This document shows, one piece after another, positions 57,745-64,000 of a stretch of 64,000 nt of DNA (positions within the stretch are counted from its first letter, which is position 1; every line of letters begins with the position of its first letter). The stretch is taken from positions 1,084,686 to 1,148,685 of the forward strand of contig KN834753.1 of NCBI GenBank assembly GCA_000827265.1, read 5' to 3'. The notes under the pieces are model-generated. The model made no database searches. It was not told where the DNA came from and saw only the letters and a program-made list of their open reading frames with translations. The stretch comes from Collybiopsis luxurians FD-317 M1 (lineage: Eukaryota; Basidiomycota; Agaricomycetes; Agaricales; Omphalotaceae). The translations under genes and the position numbers were made by a program.

Positions 57745-60160
57745 ATGAGACGCTTTGCCTCGGTCTTTTCCTCATCGAAACGCGACAAGAATGAGAAAAC
57801 TCCCAAACGGACGCCCTCAGTAACTCTGAATGTTCGGACCCAGCCACTTTCCTCCGACATCACAACGTTTGACTCGAGTCTTTCGACGCCTCAGCTGAGC
57901 TCAGCTGGCGGCTCTGAGCCTGCAAACTCTTCAGCGTCCTCAGCTGGCTCAGTTTCGCTTAGCCTACAGACTCCAGAGGATATTCCAACTTCTCACTCCA
58001 AGAAAACTTGGATACCATGGCTAGCCAAAAAATCGGGCACTATCAAGGCTGTGAATCGCTCAGAATCCAGATGGACGCCACGACCCCCTCTTCTCCATAA
58101 TCCGCCGCCCGTGATTCCAGGCGATTCAGATTCCGAATCGGTGGATGCGTATGGCGAAGAAGACGATTCACACCCTGTCACACCTGCTACCGAAAAGCCT
58201 ATCGTTACGTCTGCCTCTTTGGACAAAGCTAGGAAAGTCCTTGAGACCTTGATTCAAAACAGCCTTAATGACCGGCCTACTTCTGCGCCGTTTGTCGTTC
58301 AGGCCGGTACTCCATTGTATCCCCGATCCTGTAACCGTTCACGTTCTTTGCCAAGCTCAAATTCTCTCGCTTCCTCCGTTCATAAAAGACGTATGCTTCA
58401 AAGGCTTCAAGACGCAAATCTGCGGCCTTCTGAAGCCGATTCCATTATAACTTTGAGTCTCCGAGACATCCCCAAAGTCATGCCTGTATCTCCCGACATC
58501 CTTGACGACAAGGCATTTTCGACGTCTGATCGTATCGCCTTGTTTAGTACTGGCCTTCGCAATTGGATAACTCGCCCGCCCTTCGAAGACAGATGTTCTG
58601 TGTGGTCTGCCGTCGATGGCAATATCACCCGCCAACGCATCTCAAACACTGCAGGTTTTGCTCTCGCTGCCCTCGAATTTTCGGAAGCCATTGAAGTTCA
58701 GGCTGACGTCTATGGTCAGCCTTTTTCGCTGCAAATAGCTGCCGACCTGCAGGTTCCTGCTCGTTCGGCATCGGCCTTGGACGTTCCATCTTCAGCCTCG
58801 AGCGCTTCTTCGCACGTCTCTTGTCAGTGTTCACGGTCTCTTCGCTGTTCTTATTACTTACAGTATTTTAGCTTCTGCTTCGCTTACCAAGTCGCTTCCT
58901 TCCCCGCAACTTTTGGCCCCATCTCCTCTACGTAACCAAACCTCGACACCAAGCCTGCCTAGTCCACAAAAAGAATCCACTTTGCAGGTCTCCGTTTCCA
59001 ACAAGGAAGACTCACCTCTGTCCCCGTCATCATCCGTGGAAGAGGCTCCGTCGTTGGGTCGCGGCACAGCCAAACGCGGGGTCAGATTTATTGAAGAGGA
59101 TAAGGATGAAAACATACCCATTGGTTATGTTATGCGAATCAAGAAACAACGAGAAGAAAAGGCTCGGTTCCTGCGGGAGCAGAAAGAGAGAAGACAGTAC
59201 GAGGAGGAGCGTGCCAAGGTGGAAGAAGAGAGAAAACAGAGGGATATCGAGAGACGCAAATGGGAACAAGAGAGACTGGCATGGGAAAAGGAAAAGCGAG
59301 CGATGGAGGAAGAGAGAAAGCGAAAGCAATATGCTGAAGAAGTCGTAGCCGCTCGGCAACGTGCAGAGTCTTCGAGGATAGGGATGCGTGTCTCTTCGTC
59401 CACCTCTTTGCGAGAGACAGAACGTAGTAAAACTACGCAGTCTTCCAACAGACTCTCGCGAGGATCTGACACTCCACCGAGTCCCCCACGAAGATTAGCC
59501 TCGGACCCCTTCCCTCGTGATCAGTCATCAGCTAATTCGAGACCTCCGAGCATGAACTACCCCAGTTCCAGGCCATCTTCTATTCATTCCTCCACCGAAG
59601 ATATACGAACGAGTAGGCCAGTGTCCACGGCCCTTTACATTCCTCCTGTCCCTCCTATCCCACAGTTATTCCCTTATCAATCCGGCTACCCCATGGACAT
59701 GCCCCTACTTCCTCCGACGGCCCCGTTCATGGTCAATCAATACTCTCGTCGTCAGTCCCAGTCCTCCAATAGCTCTTCACGGCAACATCCATCCAGCAAT
59801 AGCAGCACTGAATCGCTGAATAGACACGCGGGACATGGGCGTCAAGGATCTTCACCACGAGACTCTTCAACTTCTTCGCCGTCGTCTTCTCCTCACCGTT
59901 CGCACCAAAGGCGAACTAGTGATGACAGTGGGAGACATCTTTCTATGTACTCACACCCCTCATCATCTCCCCATACTTCATCTACACACTTGCCTCGCGG
60001 GCGACCTACGAATTCCGCTCGCTCTGCCCAGACACCGCCCAGTCCTTGGTCAGCGCCGCCTACATTCCACGGTGGAATACCAACGTCCATGCCTACTTAC
60101 GGTGCCATGCACACTGTCACCAGGCATACTCCCTCAAGGAGACAAACGACTTTCTCATAA
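57745..60160 (+). CDS. Unrecognised low-complexity protein with charged helix
   Basis: No family is recognised. Two exons (57745 to about 58819, then about 58871-60160) give about 790 residues. It begins MRRFASVFSSSKRDKNEKTP. The first half is Ser/Thr/Pro-rich with short ordered motifs: WIPWLAKKSGTIKAVNRSES, 'KARKVLETLIQNSLNDRPTS', MLQRLQDANLRPSEADSIIT and a possible folded patch 'RIALFSTGLRNWITRPPFED'. The second half opens with a highly charged helix of about 75 residues (59125-59350) rich in EER/REE/KER repeats, such as YEEERAKVEEERKQRDIERR, likely a single alpha-helix or coiled coil. The rest is Ser/Pro/His/Arg low complexity with RRTSDDSGRHLSMYSHPSSS and PPSPWSAPPTFHGGIPTSMP. Possibly a cytoskeletal or signalling scaffold. 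The intron and ORF continuity are clear. Confidence 0.75.
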
Positions 60161-60847
60161 CGATAGTTTTATTTCGGGGTCCGACCAGGTTGACCCCTTT
60201 CCACTCAACATTCTTCTGCCGTTTGCTGGTTTGGCCTTGTTTTGTACTCCTCAATTCCATCATTCATCCCCTTTGGCCATGTTTATGACAGTTCTCTTTT
60301 GGATGTGTTCCCTATTGTTACATTTGTTTTTTTCTTTTGAAGCCTAATGTGGTCACTCGTTGAAAACCCACGCACGTTCTTTCCTTCTTATTCACTCGTT
60401 ACCCGGAATCATCCATCACCATCTATGCATTGTTATCCACCGACATCTTACTAGCCTCGTCGTCATCTTACTCGATCAGCATCTCAGCAGATTCCTGGAC
60501 CTTCTTTGTTGGCATTTCTAGAATGCCTCTTCTTCCGAGTCGGGCGCAGATGTTGTCAAATTTTCCAGCTGGTGTTCTCTACTGCAATTAGGATATGTCC
60601 GTTTAATTTTGCATGTTTCTTCGTATATTCATCTGGACTAGACTTGAGAGTATTCGGACATATTGTTCTGTTTCTGCTTTCCATATATCATGTTTTCTCG
60701 AGCAATTCATATCGTACAGTACCTGTACACGTAGTAAGCGCCTATTTTTTTTCAGCTGTGCCACGTGATTTAATGTGGGCGCTTGTTTCACGCGATTTAC
60801 AATTTGCTTGATTTGCTGGCTTCTCTCCTACTACGGTCTGGATTAAT
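60161..60847. other. Intergenic region with CACGTG before ERJ5
   Basis: 687 bp between same-strand genes. It is T-rich with no recognisable protein; the 101-codon frame from 60506 has no family. The likely 3' UTR of the upstream gene fills most of it. CACGTG at 60762-60767. Confidence 0.5.
60762..60767. promoter_or_regulatory. CACGTGAT (Cbf1-type) upstream of ERJ5-like gene
   Basis: CCACGTGATT, 80 bp upstream of the ERJ5-like start codon. Matches the Cbf1 consensus read on the other strand. Binding is inferred. Confidence 0.4.
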
Positions 60848-62222
60848 ATGAGGCTTGGTTTCTTCTTCGTATTCAGTCTCTTTTTGGCGACAACCGTCCT
60901 TGCGTGAGTGCATACAGCTTTATCACTTTCACTTTCAATTCATTTATGTGCTTGTCAGTTGGGACAAGGTATGGTCTCTGCTAGTCGCTCAAACCTCATT
61001 GTTGAATCTTTCCTAGGAAGATCATGAAATTTTTGATCTTGTTAGCGCAGTAGAGGCTTCCGAGGGGAAAGGAACAAGCTTTTATTCTTGGCTAAACGTC
61101 GCTCCCAGTGCATCGACTGCAGGCAAGCGCTTTTTATATCAGCAAGATGATTTCGGTCTAACCTTGCGAAATAGAAATCGCCCGGGCATACAGGAAGATG
61201 AGCATGCAGCTACAGTGTGTACTCTTTTTCATTTTCAAAGGCATATCTAATCTGAATTGCTTCCTATGGCAGTCCCGATAAGAATCCCGGAAATAAGAAG
61301 ATTGCGCAAAGATTCGCGCGTCTTGGTGTCGTATCTGCCATTTTGAGGAATCCGGTTAGCAGGAAGAGGTACGCGTTTATATTCTTGCATGCCCTCGTAC
61401 AATACTGATGTTTGGGTCTGTAGATATGACTTCTTCTTCAAAAATGGAGTGCCTAAATGGCGAGGAACTGGCTACTACTATTCTCGATTTAGGCCGACGC
61501 TGAGCGTACGTTTAACAATTCTTCTGTAAAGAGTGGCGCTGCATAACGATTTCATAGTTTGTTCTCGTCTTTTTAGTCATGCTCTCCTCTGGACTGCAAT
61601 ATTTTATTCAACGGCTCAACTACCGACGTGATCTAAAGCGTATTGAAGAGGTCGTTCGGGAAGCACGACTGGCTGCGTGGGGTCCCAAAATGATACCCAT
61701 CGAAGGCCAGAGAAAGGTGAGTTGCACTCGAGATCTAATTGAGCATGAAAATTGAGCCGTGTCTCCTCAGGTAAAGGTGAATCTCGGTGGGCGTCAATAC
61801 GACGAAGATGGCAATTTCGTCGGGGGTAAGAATATTGACATGGTCGTTTCTGGCGATGCCGTTTATATTGCAAGTTTCTTCTTATACATTTCGACCTCCT
61901 TTAACAGTTTGTTTATCAGCTTGACCCCGACGGAGATATGCATCCTGTCGATTCCTCAACCGCAGTTCCTCCGAGCTTGTATCGAACCTGGTTCATCGCG
62001 CTCGTTGTTTCGACATATCATTTGTTGACGAAACAGAATAAGGGAAAGTCAGAAGTACCGCCGATGGAGGACTATGAACTAGACGATGGATACGATTCTA
62101 CTACAACTACTTCCGACCAGACTGGAAGTGGTGCATCCACACCTCAGGAGGGAGTGATTGGAAACAGAAAACCTGCTACGAAGGCTGGGGGAAAACGCAG
62201 GAAAGCCGTCAGGAAGCGGTGA
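60848..62222 (+). CDS. ER-membrane DnaJ protein, ERJ5-like
   Basis: Starts [20 protein letters not shown], a clear signal peptide, then [19 protein letters not shown]. The J domain is split by introns but intact: [20 protein letters not shown] and [20 protein letters not shown], with the HPD triad, and [19 protein letters not shown] transmembrane helix follows ([20 protein letters not shown]), then a cytosolic charged domain ([20 protein letters not shown]) and '[20 protein letters not shown]'. It ends with a basic tail ([11 protein letters not shown]). The order of signal peptide, lumenal J domain, one helix and cytosolic tail is that of yeast Erj5 and DNAJC1, J-cochaperones of Kar2/BiP. The stop is TGA at 62220-62222. 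About 340 residues. Confidence 0.88.
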
Positions 62223-62544
62223 GAAGCTGTGGATTAGAGTACTAGATTCGGGTGATACATTTCGCATTCTGGGAAAACTCATAGAATCCAGAACTAAACT
62301 GGCCAGTTCGCTGCTGAGTATCGCGTGTCAATTTAGGGTTGTGACAGAATCTACACGGGGTCACGTTTCTTTGTCACAAACTGGTTAGCGCGGTTCGCCT
62401 TTTGATACTGTTCCAGCTCCTTTCTTTACGTCGCTCTTTTCTAAGACATCTCCCACCGCTTCCTAAGAGCTTTTTTTTGCACATCATTCAAACTTTCTCG
62501 AACCTCTCGAATATTCGATTTCAACTATCAAACCTCAATGATAA
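62223..62544. other. Intergenic region before the RdRP gene
   Basis: 322 bp with no gene visible. T-rich tract near 62468-62476; two ATGs before the RdRP start (62538 in another frame, 62545 used). Confidence 0.5.
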
Positions 62545-64000
62545 ATGTCAGACTCCGCTCCCGTGAATTCTCAAATTTATTGGAATCAATTGCCGTCGCT
62601 CGACAATCTGGATATCTGTATGTTCTGTCGCATAGCATACTGGACAGCAGTAGTATTATGATTGACAAACTTCAGCTGTCCTCGAGCAGGCCGTTTCGAA
62701 CGGTCATCATATCGCACTCGTTGAAGCTCTTGTAGAGACCGAAAACCCAATGGAAAATGCTGATATACAGGCCGAAGGCGAAACGATGCGACTTTCTGTC
62801 TCTCAGGCAAGCTTTCATCTTCTGTCTTCACTCAAGAAACTCATTTCTACTACCAGAATTCAAGCTTTTCGATAGAACCGGGCCTTGAAGCGGCAATGCT
62901 ATCTTATGAGGAGCCACGTAAAGCTCTCCTGTTATCTTCTCTGAAACAAAATGTGCTCACCTTGATCGCAGTCTTAACTCAATCTCCCGAGCCATCAAAA
63001 TCGACCTCAAGTTCTTCCACTCTAACCGTCAACTCAGACTCGACCTTGCGCTCTTATGGCGTTCTTGAAACATCGTCGTCTACAACTTTTGGAAAAAACG
63101 ATTCTGGATCTACTGCGGATTTGAGCAAATACTCAAGGGATAATGTCTCAAATGTCTCAACCTTGGGTAAACGTGCGGCCAATGATATCTCCTTATCCGA
63201 TGTTCGTGCCCGGAAAATTAAGCGACAGAGCGAGCCACCTCCGACTCCATATCCGCCAGTGCTGGTGGTTAGTCAACTCTGGTTTATTTCGTGATTTCAG
63301 GTGGTGATACGTGTTCAGGCATACTCGAAACCCTTTCAACATTTCCTCGATTGCAGGAACTTGCCCTGGGGTGTTGAATGGGAGATTGCAAGGCTCGTCT
63401 CTATCGGAAAGTTCGGGTATGAAGACTTTGAAATTAGCGGTTTGGATAAGTTGAAAAACGAAGGAAGTAATGCGAAAGCAGTCCCTTTAGTTGAGAAACT
63501 TCTCGTGAAAAAAACGGCAAATGGCAAGTATTTCTGTCAATCAAGTTTCAATTCTAACGGTATCTCCATTCTCATAGAAAGTTCCTCGTCGGTGGATACT
63601 CAACTCTTCGGGAATGAGTACAGAGCAAGGGTAAGATCTTCTCTTTTCATGGGCGAGGCTTTGCAGATTGTGCTTCTAGTTCCCATACCAAGAACTTGAC
63701 CTGGAAGACAAGTATCTCAGAGAAAACTGTTATGCCGGGCTCGGATTTGATACCAATGAGGACTGGTTTGGGGGCAAGGTTATGTTTCGCGGCAAACTGA
63801 AGCCCGCAGATGAAAAGAAACCTCCGCAGTTTAAAATTGAGTTAGAGCGACCAGAACTTGGCGCTTCTTCTCGCTTCACTCGTCGCTTCGGATCAAAGTC
63901 TTTCATGCGTATTAAAATCCCCAAAGACCTGAGCAGATACCGTGATGCTTTGATGAATTATTTTCGACGACCATTTATTGTTTCCGGGAAAGTCTTTCGT
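62545..64000 (+). CDS. RNA-dependent RNA polymerase (RNAi), 5' part
   Basis: The gene continues past the right edge. It starts MSDSAPVNSQIYWNQLPSLD, then, after an intron from GTATGT to ...AACTTCAG, 'VLEQAVSNGHHIALVEALVE' and 'MRLSVSQ'. The next intron, 62807-62856, has a GC donor (CAG-GCAAGC...ACCAG) because only this join keeps frame into NSSFSIEPGLEAAMLSYEEP. A Ser/Thr-rich stretch leads to 'SKPFQHFLDCRNLPWGVEWE', FGYEDFEISGLDKLKN and, near the edge, 'RFTRRFGSKSFMRIKIPKDL' with RRPFIVSGKVFR. The last block is the typical lead-in to the catalytic core of eukaryotic cellular RdRPs (QDE-1 type), which make double-stranded RNA for Dicer. The DxDGD catalytic loop lies outside the window, so activity cannot be judged. 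Confidence 0.85.

Noticed and set aside
59125..59472. Minus-strand frame of 115 codons (Ser/Phe/Leu-rich)
   Set aside because: It is the antisense of the charged EER/REE helix; such codon runs always leave the opposite strand open.
1..64000. tRNA, rRNA, CRISPR array or transposable element
   Set aside because: Scanning for tRNA B-box patterns, repeat-spacer periodicity and transposase or reverse-transcriptase motifs found nothing; the few GTTCGAA-like hits lie in coding sequence.
1..64000. A metabolic or defence gene cluster
   Set aside because: Genes belong to unrelated housekeeping pathways and alternate strands; no core biosynthetic enzyme set or shared regulator gene is present.

Overview
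This window is nuclear DNA from a filamentous basidiomycete, most likely an agaricomycete. The evidence is direct: almost every gene is cut by spliceosomal introns of about 45-60 nt with GT..AG ends, intergenic gaps are short, and the products are eukaryotic (ribosomal proteins uL6 and eL6, a centromeric histone H3, ceramide synthase, Pol I and Pol epsilon subunits). Fungal families such as DUF2985 and DUF6534 are present. I see no tRNA, rRNA, CRISPR, transposase or terminal repeat. Exon joins below were made by eye from reading frame and splice consensus, so gene ends are firmer than internal junctions.

Layout, left to right. 1-9.3 kb: the 3' part of a WTAP/Mum2-like m6A-writer subunit, a STEEP1-like protein head-to-head with an Avo2-like ankyrin protein, a sucrose-type transporter and mitochondrial ribosomal protein mL44. 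9.3-11.9 kb: a gene-poor stretch holding one DUF6534 seven-helix membrane protein. 11.9-24 kb: RTF2, an SDT1-like nucleotidase, eL6, a COX18-like insertase, CENP-A head-to-head with a DEDDh (Gfd2-like) exonuclease, a Tma17-like proteasome chaperone, a PHAF1 homologue and DNA polymerase epsilon subunit B. 24.3-33.8 kb: one giant gene for an Fmp27/BLTP2 bridge-like lipid transfer protein. 33.9-46 kb: a DUF2985 membrane protein, a Ran1/Ksp1-type kinase, a sorbitol/xylitol dehydrogenase, an unrecognised nuclear-looking protein, mitochondrial EF-G2, Ste14-type methyltransferase and uL6. 46-64 kb: PCF11, cytosolic PheRS beta, ceramide synthase, REX3-like exonuclease, RRN7, an unrecognised low-complexity protein, an ERJ5-like J protein and the 5' part of an RNA-dependent RNA polymerase (RdRP) cut by the window edge.

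Most genes are conserved housekeeping loci with no shared pathway, so this is not a biosynthetic or defence cluster. Recurring themes are RNA metabolism (WTAP-like, DEDDh exonuclease, PCF11, REX3, RRN7, RdRP), mitochondrial biogenesis (mL44, COX18, EF-G2) and membrane lipids (Fmp27, ceramide synthase). Organisation is more notable than content: head-to-head gene pairs with 64-256 bp between start codons, convergent pairs with 40-180 bp between stops, very small exons (3 nt, 8 nt, 21 nt), two apparent GC-AG introns, and a CACGTG motif that I found seven times, always 70-211 bp upstream of a start codon. I did not find a convincing undescribed system; the best leads are the two unrecognised proteins, the shortened STEEP1-like protein and the splicing and promoter features.
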